Assembly (NCBI GenBank): GCA_913061235.1 | Contig: CAJXTB010000001.1 | Coordinates: 248,001-312,000 of the forward strand | Direction of reading: 5' to 3' | Source: an uncultured Pseudomonadota bacterium | GTDB lineage: Bacteria; Myxococcota_A; UBA796; GCA-2862545 | DNA length: 64,000 bases | Shown: one piece after another, positions 57,832-64,000 of the stretch | Layout of the letters: the number at the start of each line of letters is the position of its first letter | Numbering within the stretch: the stretch's first letter is position 1 | Program-made: the position numbers and the translations under genes | The notes under the pieces: model-generated | Database searches by the model: none | What the model was told of the DNA's origin: nothing | The model's input: only the letters and a program-made list of their open reading frames with translations

Positions 57832-58398
57832 ATGCTCAGACGATTGTTGGCCACACTACACGTCTGCTTGCTGCCCCTGACCGCCGTCGCGGACGACGGT
57901 TGGATGTGCGTCGCCTCCTCACAGTGGTCCATGTGTGCGCCAGGCACACAAGACTGCGTCTCCCACACCACCACTGCCCCGGCCGAAGACACAGAGCGCG
58001 CCAGCGCGGAGCAGCGGGCCACCGAGGCATGCCGTCAACAGACAGATGTTGAGCGATTGCGAGCCTCATGGACCCAGCACCCACAGGCCGCCCCGACAAG
58101 CACCCGCCTAGACGCGGCTTGCGTAGCGACGCGCTGTACTGAACAGACAGTCGATATCTCCCCGTTCGCAGATGCTTTTGATGATCCCGTCTGCATTCAA
58201 GTTCGCGTCTACATCTGCGAGCTGTGTGGCTCGGACAGCCCGCTGTGCACCAGCGTCAAATCAGAGCAGCCAGTCACGGCCGCTGCCTGTTCAGACACGC
58301 ACGTCCGCCTGGAAGCATTTTCAGACTTTCTAGGTCAGGTCGATTCAATTCAACCGGGCACGTGGACCGACGCGCGTCGGGAGCTTTGCGGCCAATAG
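57832..58398 (+). CDS. exported Cys-rich protein of unknown function
   Basis: A 188-residue protein. The signal peptide (MLRRLLATLHVCLLPLTAVAD) is preceded by an excellent Shine-Dalgarno (GGAGGAG). The mature chain has about twelve Cys, placed singly or in small groups (CVASSQWSMCAPGTQDC, ACVATRC, CELCGSDSPLC), suggesting several disulfides. A Glu/Ala/Thr-rich helical stretch lies in the middle (EDTERASAEQRATEAC). No family is recognised. An in-frame reading extends upstream to 57592, but it overlaps the divergent gene and lacks a signal. Confidence 0.65.
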   Translation: MLRRLLATLHVCLLPLTAVADDGWMCVASSQWSMCAPGTQDCVSHTTTAPAEDTERASAEQRATEACRQQTDVERLRASWTQHPQAAPTSTRLDAACVATRCTEQTVDISPFADAFDDPVCIQVRVYICELCGSDSPLCTSVKSEQPVTAAACSDTHVRLEAFSDFLGQVDSIQPGTWTDARRELCGQ

Positions 58399-58788
58399 TC
58401 CGTTCGGTCAGGAAGCACGGATCCGCTCGGTACCGCTGTTGACAGCGAGTGCACCCTACCGCACGCGTGTTACCACACCGACGTATTTGATCGATCGATT
58501 CAGGCCGGGTTGTAGGTGTACTGATTGAGCGCCTTCTACTGATCCTCCCCGACAGTAGACGGCCTCCCGGCTCCATAGTGAGCGCGGCATGCTTCTATGA
58601 TCCGGCCTTTGTTCGACCTGTGACGGGATTATACATTCCCACACAGAACTAAGGGAATCGGCCTCCGTCCTAAGGAATGCCAAGATACACGGCTGGAGAA
58701 CACGTCCAAATCACTGTGTAGAAAATTTTTCTACGAATGCCTTTGGACGTTCGCCACACAGACCGTATGTTGAACTTGGAGGTTCCCC
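58399..58788. promoter_or_regulatory. 390-base gene-free region rich in inverted repeats
   Basis: No gene is supported here. The stretch contains several small dyads: CGCTGT/ACAGCG near 58434-58447, an ATCGATCGAT self-complementary core near 58490-58499, and ATTCCC/GGGAAT at 58635-58658. An AT-rich TTATACAT near 58629-58636 could be a -10 element. A large co-centred palindrome lies at 58702-58750. It is the most structured intergenic region in the window and probably controls the lipoprotein gene at 58789. Confidence 0.5.
58702..58750. repeat. co-centred double palindrome upstream of 58789
   Basis: A perfect 17-base palindrome, GTAGAAAATTTTTCTAC (58718-58734), sits exactly in the middle of an outer 9-bp inverted repeat, ACGTCCAAA (58702-58710) and TTTGGACGT (58742-58750). 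Both spacers are 7 bases and both dyads centre on base 58726. It ends 38 bases before the ATG at 58789. Confidence 0.75.
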
Positions 58789-59274
58789 ATGCGCGTCGCA
58801 CTCACAGCCCTTGCTTTCGCCGCCTGTACTCCATGGACGGACTTCCCAGATGTCGAAGGCCCCGGTGATGTTGTCGCCGCCTCTCCCGGCACCTACAGCG
58901 GAACCGCAACACTCGAGGTGAGGGCCTTTGCCGGCCCAGTCATGGTGAAGCGCGAGCTGTGCACCACCCCGGTGGACATCGTGGTGGACTCGACCGCCGA
59001 GTTTCTCTTGGAGGGCGAGTTCGAGTGCACATTCGAAGAGCTCGGAGATGTAGACGCGGAATTCCGTGGCAACTCAAACACGCTGCCTTTGATTGCGGGT
59101 GAGCTCGACGCCTCTCCCGTGCTCGCAGAGTGGGACGGCTGGTTCATTGACTCCACCGAGTTCTACGCAGACATGATTGGCGACGACACCGCACGTGGAC
59201 TTCGCCTGGAATACCGCGGCTTCGTCCAGGCCGACCGAACCGGTCCCCTACCTGGCACAAGCGTCGGCCCATAG
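58789..59274 (+). CDS. small predicted lipoprotein
   Basis: A 161-residue protein with a short lipoprotein-type signal (MRVALTALAFAAC, Cys13). The mature domain is acidic and beta-rich: GTYSGTATLEVRAFAGP, VDIVVDSTAEFLLEGEFEC, DVDAEFRGN, TARGLRLEYRGFVQ. It has one Cys pair (ELCTTP and EFECTF). Similar repeating strands occur in small beta-sandwich lipoproteins, but no family can be named. GGAGG precedes the ATG. Its upstream region is unusually structured, which suggests tight regulation. It converges on the PilT-like gene with 2 bases between. Confidence 0.65.
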   Translation: MRVALTALAFAACTPWTDFPDVEGPGDVVAASPGTYSGTATLEVRAFAGPVMVKRELCTTPVDIVVDSTAEFLLEGEFECTFEELGDVDAEFRGNSNTLPLIAGELDASPVLAEWDGWFIDSTEFYADMIGDDTARGLRLEYRGFVQADRTGPLPGTSVGP

Positions 59275-59276
59275 CG

Positions 59277-60647
59277 CTACCGGGTTGGTTTCAGCGCCGA
59301 GTCACGACTGATAGTGCCGTTCGCAACCGCGTTTGAAATCGCTGTCTGCATAGAGACCATGCCGTCGGCACGCCCCAGGTCCATGACATTGGTGATCTTG
59401 GCAGTATGGCCCTCGCGAATCACGTTCTGAACAGCGCTGGTGCTGCGCAGCACCTCAACGATTGGGACCCGCCCCTTGCCTGTCGCCCGAGGCACTAGCT
59501 GCTGACAGATGACACCACGCAGAGACAGCGCGAGCTGAGCGCGAACCTGGGATTGGCGTCCAGCCGGGTAGGTGTCCACAATGCGCTCCACAGAAGCCCC
59601 AGCGGACCGACTGTGAAGCGTGGCGTAGACCAAGTGGCCCGTCTCTGCCGCTGTGAGAGCTAGGGCAATCGTCTCCGGGTCGCGCATTTCCCCGACCACA
59701 AGAACATCCGGGTCCTCGCGCAGTGCATCTCGCAAGCCGGTTGGAAAGTTGCGCACATCACGACCGATCTGACGCTGCCGCACCAACCCATGACGACCAC
59801 TCGCAATGGTGAACTCGATAGGGTCTTCCAACGTAATGAGAAGCCCGCCCTGGATACGAAGACGCTCTTGTGCCATGGCAGCGACAGTGGTGCTCTTGCC
59901 CGAACCGGTTGGACCGGAGACCAACACTAGTCCCTGACCAATCGTCGACAGCGCCATCGCTTCGCCCGGAAGCTGCAGCGAGATGAGCTTGGGAGCGGCC
60001 GCTGGCAGAATGCGAACCGCAATAGCCGTTCCACCAAAGTGCAGGTAGACATTGATACGTAGGCGACTGTCATGATAGTCGATGCCGATATCCACCGACT
60101 GACCACTCTCTACGCGATTCTTCTGTTCGGGGCTCAGCCACTTGGCAATCGCTTCGTCAATAGAAACGCTCTGACCTAGTCTATGAAGTCGACCGTCTAC
60201 ACGAATTACCGGTGTTGCTCCTGTGGACAGATGAACATCGCTGGCCTTCGCCTCAATCGCACGGGCCAACAGCATGTCCAAGTCCGCCGTTCGCTGCTGT
60301 GGCAGAACAGTGTCCCGCACGACCGGAGCGGGCGTTGCCCCACTGCCACGGCGAAGCCGAACGGACGACACCCCGCGCAATCCAGCAGACATATCGACGT
60401 CGTAGACTCCCAGCTCTCCGGCGTCATAGACAAACGAAATCGGCTGTTTTTGAGTCACAGCCCGCGACTGTGCCGGGGTCAACAGGGCCATGACGAGACG
60501 GTCGTGCATTCCCTCGGAGACCGTTGGGAAAAACAGCCGAATCGGAGCGCCATTCTTCGTAAACTCAGGCGGTGACCCGCGCGTAATACGCAGCAGATCG
60601 CCACCCTGGGAGCGCAGCATCTTCAGCAATGATTCAACTTGAGCCAC
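59277..60647 (-). CDS. PilT-like ATPase with duplicated N-terminal domain
   Basis: A 456-residue hexameric-type secretion/retraction ATPase starting at GTG with a good Shine-Dalgarno (GAGGAG). Walker A is GPTGSGKST at residues 245-253. The Asp box (LITLEDPIEF), Walker B (DPDVLVVGEMRDPET) and His box (GHLVYATLHSRSA) match PilT, the motor that retracts type IV pili. Residues about 120-215 are the normal PilT N-domain (ASDVHLSTGATPVIRVDG). Residues about 1-105 look like a second, divergent copy (GDLLRITRGSPPEFTKNG). That makes it about 100 residues longer than classic PilT. No other pilus gene lies nearby. Confidence 0.86.
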   Translation of the reverse strand: MAQVESLLKMLRSQGGDLLRITRGSPPEFTKNGAPIRLFFPTVSEGMHDRLVMALLTPAQSRAVTQKQPISFVYDAGELGVYDVDMSAGLRGVSSVRLRRGSGATPAPVVRDTVLPQQRTADLDMLLARAIEAKASDVHLSTGATPVIRVDGRLHRLGQSVSIDEAIAKWLSPEQKNRVESGQSVDIGIDYHDSRLRINVYLHFGGTAIAVRILPAAAPKLISLQLPGEAMALSTIGQGLVLVSGPTGSGKSTTVAAMAQERLRIQGGLLITLEDPIEFTIASGRHGLVRQRQIGRDVRNFPTGLRDALREDPDVLVVGEMRDPETIALALTAAETGHLVYATLHSRSAGASVERIVDTYPAGRQSQVRAQLALSLRGVICQQLVPRATGKGRVPIVEVLRSTSAVQNVIREGHTAKITNVMDLGRADGMVSMQTAISNAVANGTISRDSALKPTR

Positions 60648-60700
60648 AGGGAAAACTCCTCATTTGACGCCCCTTCCCGGGCAAATACTCTACCGGAGTT

Positions 60701-61108
60701 CTACAGGAAGTCGGAGAAGAACACGAGGAACGCGGCAACGGCTCGGTAATCACCATGGTCACTGCAATTACGTGCATTTCCCCACTGTGAGCTGCCCTTG
60801 TAGATGTCTCCATCCGACTCAATACGGCCCACCTGGGAGCTGCCAATGTACAGGTCACCGTCGGACTCAATGCGGCCAATCTGGGAGCTTCCCCGGTAGA
60901 TGTCACCGTCTGACTCGACCCGGCCGACCTGGCTGCTGCCCACGTACACGTCGCCGTCGGACTGGAAGTCGCCACGGTCGCTGCTGCCCACGTACACATC
61001 GCCGTCCGATTGGACTTCTCCAACCTGGCTGCTGCCCTCGTAGATGGCAATGTCAGAGGCCAGTGCGGGTCCGGCGATAAGTAGCGACAGAAGGGTCAGT
61101 GTCTTCAT
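60701..61108 (-). CDS. secreted 16-residue-repeat protein
   Basis: A 135-residue protein with a signal peptide (MKTLTLLSLLIAGPALA). Residues 29-108 consist of five tandem 16-residue units of the form hGxhxSDGDhYxGSSQ. An N-terminal half-unit and a C-terminal Cys-containing tail (NARNCSDHGDY, then a hydrophobic end) complete the chain. The alternation of Gly turns and beta residues suggests a beta-hairpin repeat, solenoid or flower-like fold. Its function is unknown. The last residues AAFLVFFSDFL may act as an anchor or pack against the repeat. Confidence 0.72.
   Translation of the reverse strand: MKTLTLLSLLIAGPALASDIAIYEGSSQVGEVQSDGDVYVGSSDRGDFQSDGDVYVGSSQVGRVESDGDIYRGSSQIGRIESDGDLYIGSSQVGRIESDGDIYKGSSQWGNARNCSDHGDYRAVAAFLVFFSDFL
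60785..61024 (-). repeat. five tandem 48-bp coding repeats
   Basis: The coding DNA for residues 29-108 of the repeat protein is made of five in-frame 48-base units. The segment encoding SDGD[VIL]Y and the following GSS is the most conserved; neighbouring units differ mainly at third positions and in two variable codons. Such direct repeats can expand or contract by slippage or recombination. Confidence 0.75.
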
Positions 61109-61194
61109 GGAAGTTCTCCTAGTGAGTTGTCATGCCCCAATCCCCCACCCTCGTCCACCGCGATGCATTATGAAGTGCGCCGCTGGAGGGCCTG

Positions 61195-61917
61195 ATGGGT
61201 CGGATGTTCGAAAAGCGTAAGCACACCATGTTTCGCCGTTGGGACCGCATGGCCAAGGCCTTCACCCGCGCAGGCAAGGAAATCACCATTGCCGTCAAGG
61301 CGGGTGGTGAGAACCCCGACTACAACCCGTCACTACGTCGGGCTATTCAAAATGCACGTTCGGTAAACATGCCGAAGGACAAGATCGACGGTGCCATCAG
61401 CAGGGCAACGGGCGTCGATACCGAGGACTACCAAGAGCTGATCTACGAAGGGTACGCGCCCCACGGCATCGCCATCCTGATCGAGACCGCTACCGACAAC
61501 CCCACACGCACCATCGCAACCGTCCGTCTGGCCTTCAAGAAGTGCGACGGCAGCATTGGCACGTCCGGCTCTGTCGCCTACATGTTCGTGCGCATGGGTG
61601 TGTTCAAGCTCGACGCAGAGGGGCTCGACCGTGACGACCTAGAGCTAGAGCTCATCGACCACGGCCTGGAAGAGCTGGAGGACGACGAAGACGAAGAAGG
61701 AAACCCCATCTTGGTCATCCGCTGCGCCTTCACCGACTTCGGTACGCTCCAGTCCGCCATCGAGGCCAAGGGTATCGAGCCGAAATCATCCGGTTCCGAG
61801 TACATCCCGCAGACACTGACCGAGCTCGACGACGCGCAGACGGAGGACGTGTTGAAGCTCGTGGACAGGCTTGAGCAAGATGACGACGTTCAGAATGTCT
61901 ACCACACGCTAGCGTAA
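61195..61917 (+). CDS. yebC: YebC/TACO1-family protein
   Basis: A 240-residue protein of the YebC/PmpR family, which binds DNA as a regulator in some bacteria and helps ribosomes through proline stretches in others. Family blocks are FTRAGKEITIAVKAGGENPDYNPSLR, VNMPKDKIDGAISRATG, YEGYAPHGIAILIETATDNPTRT, GSIGTSGSVAYMF and a C-terminal EDVLKLVDRLEQDDDVQNVYH. The usual opening GHSKW is altered here (MGRMFEKRKHTMFRRWDRMAKAFTR), as in the YeeN branch. It has a very acidic loop (LEDDEDEEGN). Confidence 0.9.
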   Translation: MGRMFEKRKHTMFRRWDRMAKAFTRAGKEITIAVKAGGENPDYNPSLRRAIQNARSVNMPKDKIDGAISRATGVDTEDYQELIYEGYAPHGIAILIETATDNPTRTIATVRLAFKKCDGSIGTSGSVAYMFVRMGVFKLDAEGLDRDDLELELIDHGLEELEDDEDEEGNPILVIRCAFTDFGTLQSAIEAKGIEPKSSGSEYIPQTLTELDDAQTEDVLKLVDRLEQDDDVQNVYHTLA

Positions 61918-62047
61918 GTTCGCCTCGGCTGCGTCGCTCCAAACGGCCCCCAGCCTAGAACGCGGGCAGAGGGCTGTTGTTGGGACTACGCACTGGGGGC
62001 CTAAATCTGCTGGCCTGTCGAGCCGACAGACAAGGACGAGGCCCAAC
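61918..62047. other. gene-free stretch with a 9-bp inverted repeat
   Basis: A GGCCCCCAG (61945-61953) and CTGGGGGCC (61993-62001) pair with a 39-base spacer lies shortly after the yebC stop. It could form a long-loop terminator or an operator. I see no gene in this stretch. Confidence 0.4.
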
Positions 62048-62059
62048 ATGCACATGTTG
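62044..62059. promoter_or_regulatory. CAACATG-CA-CATGTTG dyad
   Basis: A 16-base dyad with perfect 7-bp arms lies about 155 bases upstream of the response-regulator start. It overlaps the start of a possible 56-codon reading frame. It is compact enough to be a repressor or activator site; this is inferred from symmetry only. Confidence 0.4.
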
Positions 62060-62218
62060 ATGGACACGACCGCCAGACGACGTCCAGCGACGGCAGCAGC
62101 AAGCTCCATCGGTGATGCAGGAAGAGCGAGTGTTGGGGACTGTTCCATGGGTCGCACGTCGCAAGGCATGTTCACGGCGCTGTGGACTCACCGATTCGAT
62201 GCGTCGGAGGCCACATGA
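62048..62218 (+). CDS. possible 56-residue small protein
   Basis: A short reading frame beginning MHMLMDTTARRR with a Shine-Dalgarno-like GAGG 6 bases upstream. It ends in an ATGA overlap with the response-regulator gene. Composition is Ala/Ser/Arg-rich with no domain or signal. It may be a leader that couples translation of the regulator, or chance. Confidence 0.25.
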   Translation: MHMLMDTTARRRPATAAASSIGDAGRASVGDCSMGRTSQGMFTALWTHRFDASEAT

Positions 62219-62580
62219 AGCGCCTGGCAATCGTCGACGACAGTGCGGCAGATCGCTTTCTCATCGAACTGATGGTGGAAGACCGATTTCACGTTGATGT
62301 CTACCCAGATGCGGCCTCAGCCATTGCTGGAATCCAGTTGACCCGGCCCGACGCCGTTCTCAGCGACATCGAACTACCGGGCATGCGCGGCACGGAACTA
62401 TTGGGTCGGTTGCGAGAGGTCGCGCAGGGTGTGCCCGTCATTGCATTTACCGGTCACTCTTCGGCATTGGACAAAGCGCGACTGCTGAAAGCCGGGTTCG
62501 ACGGATACGTGAGTAAGCCTGTTCTAAGTGACGAACAGCTGTTCGATGAGATTGGGCGTGTAATGGATGCGGCAGGCTGA
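62215..62580 (+). CDS. CheY-like single-domain response regulator
   Basis: A 121-residue receiver domain. The acidic pair (VDD, residues 8-9), the phosphoacceptor Asp51 in AVLSDIELPG, the switch Thr in IAFTGHSS and the Lys in YVSKPV are all present; there is no output domain. CGGAGG precedes the ATG at 62215. It therefore acts by protein-protein contact. It converges on the hybrid kinase gene 69 bases away, an attractive but unproven partner. Confidence 0.88.
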   Translation: MKRLAIVDDSAADRFLIELMVEDRFHVDVYPDAASAIAGIQLTRPDAVLSDIELPGMRGTELLGRLREVAQGVPVIAFTGHSSALDKARLLKAGFDGYVSKPVLSDEQLFDEIGRVMDAAG

Positions 62581-62649
62581 GCGAATCCTCTGTGGGCTGC
62601 CTTAGATCACGCCAAACCCGGTGTCGTTCACGGTAGCGACGCAGGACGC

Positions 62650-64000
62650 CTACTCGTCAGCCATCGGCGGGAAATCGAGTAAGAAAGTGGTACCAACCCC
62701 CACTTCACTTGCCATTCGCAGAGTACCTCCCATACTCCGCATCGCCCGCGTGACGATAGCGAGGCCAAGTCCGGTGCCCGGTACATCTGAAGCAGCGCGC
62801 TGGAGCGGCTGGAGCACGCGCTTGGCATCCGACCGCTTGATGCCGCGGCCATTGTCGCTCACCGTGAGCGTGACCCCACTGTCAGGACGCAGACGACTAC
62901 CGATCTCAATGATCAGCGCTCGACCTGGGTCTCGGTAGGTGAGCGCGTTCTCCACGAGGTTCTGAAAGACCTGCACCAAGGCTCTGTGGGAACCAACAAC
63001 GCTCGGCAGGTCGGCAATGCGCACAATCGGCTTCACCTCTTCCAAAGGCCCCGCGAGCTGCGCCAGAGACTCCTCCAAGCACGACGAGGCTTCGACCTCA
63101 GTGAGCGATTCGTGCGCGCTAGATTGGGCAAAGACAAGAAGGTCTCTGACCAGACAGGTCATCGTGGTTGCCGCTTCCATCATGTAGTGCAAACATGTCT
63201 CGGCGTTCTCGCCCGTTGGATTGGCGGCAAACAGCTCGCCAAACTGGGACATTCGTCGAGCTGGCGCCTTTAGGTCGTGGGCGGCGTGGGACGCGAACGC
63301 TTCCAGGTCCGCCGTTCTCTCCTCCACGAGTTTGGTAAGCCGCACTCGCTCTTGGGCGTGACGCATGCACTGAGCCAGCCAACTCGCGGTGCATCCGATT
63401 CGGGGCAAGACCTCATCAACCCCCTCACCGATGAGGGCGGCACTGGCCTCTTCGGTGATGACGACCAGAGGGGCCTCGGCCATCTGAACGACTGTCTTGA
63501 CGTCGTCATCTGCGCTCCGATGCCAGACGAGGATATCTCTCGACCCTCCGGTCAGTTCCGAAGCTGTCTTCAGGATGCCCACAGTAGCCTTGGGGTCGAT
63601 GAGTGCCGCCGCCTCCCGGGCAAGCTGTACAACGTCTGGATCCGAAGTGATGACGTGGATAATGGGGCCATCGATATTGGGTACCAGCCATCGCCTGACC
63701 AGCCGTGCTGCGAGCTCCCGTAGCGGCTCCAGTCCACTTGGCTTGACCTCGAACCCGCTCGCACCGGCGAGAAGAGCCTTTTCCTGGTCACCTCGCGCTT
63801 CGGACGTGGTCAACACCACGGCTGGAATTGCACGGGTATCCGGTGTCTCGCGGAGCCACTTGAGAACCTCATGCCCCGAGCGGCCAGGCATCTTGAGGTC
63901 GAGCAGAATCAGCTGTGGCGGTGAGCTGCGAGCCATCAGGTAGTGCGACAGTTCATCGCCGTTGGGCAGTCGATGGCACCGTGCGCCGGCTCGAGCCAAC
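62650..64000 (-). CDS. receiver-histidine kinase hybrid, 5' end beyond window
   Basis: A partial protein of at least 449 residues that continues past the right edge. The visible part begins inside a receiver domain (phosphoacceptor Asp in LILLDLKMPG; VVLTTSEA; EVKPSG). A second, degenerate receiver-like domain follows (IIHVITSDPDVVQLAREA ... PLVVITEE), without a clear phospho-Asp. A coiled coil leads to a HisKA domain with the phospho-His in SHAAHDLKAP. The HATPase has its N box (FQNLVENALTYRDP), VSDNGRGIK and GTGLGLAIV. There is no membrane helix in the visible part. REC-first kinases of this type are abundant in myxobacteria and usually respond to another kinase. Confidence 0.87.
   Translation of the reverse strand, partial: LARAGARCHRLPNGDELSHYLMARSSPPQLILLDLKMPGRSGHEVLKWLRETPDTRAIPAVVLTTSEARGDQEKALLAGASGFEVKPSGLEPLRELAARLVRRWLVPNIDGPIIHVITSDPDVVQLAREAAALIDPKATVGILKTASELTGGSRDILVWHRSADDDVKTVVQMAEAPLVVITEEASAALIGEGVDEVLPRIGCTASWLAQCMRHAQERVRLTKLVEERTADLEAFASHAAHDLKAPARRMSQFGELFAANPTGENAETCLHYMMEAATTMTCLVRDLLVFAQSSAHESLTEVEASSCLEESLAQLAGPLEEVKPIVRIADLPSVVGSHRALVQVFQNLVENALTYRDPGRALIIEIGSRLRPDSGVTLTVSDNGRGIKRSDAKRVLQPLQRAASDVPGTGLGLAIVTRAMRSMGGTLRMASEVGVGTTFLLDFPPMADE

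Noticed and set aside
58399-58700. Possible tRNA or small RNA gene
   Set aside because: I could not fold a cloverleaf, and no GTTCGAATC-type T-loop is present. The dyads are better described as regulatory candidates.

Overview
The window is GC-rich, densely coded bacterial DNA. Several features point to a myxobacterium-like member of Myxococcota. The first secreted protein ends in a MYXO-CTERM-like tail (Cys-rich stretch, one hydrophobic helix, Arg cluster). There are several eukaryote-like Ser/Thr kinases, short lipoproteins, a MopE-type Ca-binding-like protein, an OmpA protein with TSP3-like Asp repeats, and a PilT-like ATPase. This assignment is inferred from gene content; no 16S gene is present. 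I see no tRNA, rRNA, insertion sequence, integrase or CRISPR array, and no clear horizontally acquired island.

Layout. 125-9150 (+): NUDIX hydrolase, secreted metallopeptidase, degenerate M48-like protein, a pseudo-GTPase next to a dynamin-like GTPase, a third GTPase and a transmembrane Ser/Thr kinase, tightly packed. 9157-19781 (-): SRPBCC protein and a complete trp gene set read E-G-D-C, then an unrelated secreted-protein gene, then F-B-A; a VOC lipoprotein lies on the other strand inside the gap, and an OmpA-family gene lies just upstream of trpE. 19972-25342 (-): clpA, an EEP phosphatase/nuclease, a MopE-like protein, a zinc-ribbon membrane protein and an unrecognised protein. 25406-26517 (+): two envelope proteins. 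26630-32988 (+): ATP synthase genes b', b, delta, alpha, gamma, beta, epsilon, with intercistronic hairpins and a strong terminator; subunits a and c are not here. 33061-37480: SDR oxidoreductase and AraC regulator divergent from katG. 37563-47456: envelope and signalling genes, including a tail-anchored pseudokinase, an MBL hydrolase coupled to a K+ channel, miaE, an RNB ribonuclease and a sucrase/ferredoxin-like protein. 47453-56550: a DnaJ-like protein, a three-domain fusion enzyme coupled to a CrtI-like FAD oxidoreductase, and a kinase-STAND-TPR regulator. 56559-64000: TPR and secreted proteins, a PilT-like ATPase with a duplicated N-domain, a 16-residue-repeat protein, YebC, a CheY-like regulator and a partial REC-histidine kinase.

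The strongest candidate for an undescribed system is the two-gene unit 48619-52655. It joins a di-iron ferritin-like domain, a DUF362-like domain and an alpha/beta hydrolase with an Asp nucleophile in one chain, translationally coupled to a phytoene-desaturase-like flavoenzyme. Secondary candidates are the dynamin/pseudo-GTPase/kinase cluster, the exported His-rich domain on ATP synthase subunit b, the pseudokinase, and a co-centred double palindrome upstream of a lipoprotein gene at 58789. Functions are assigned by motif reading only; no database search was possible.
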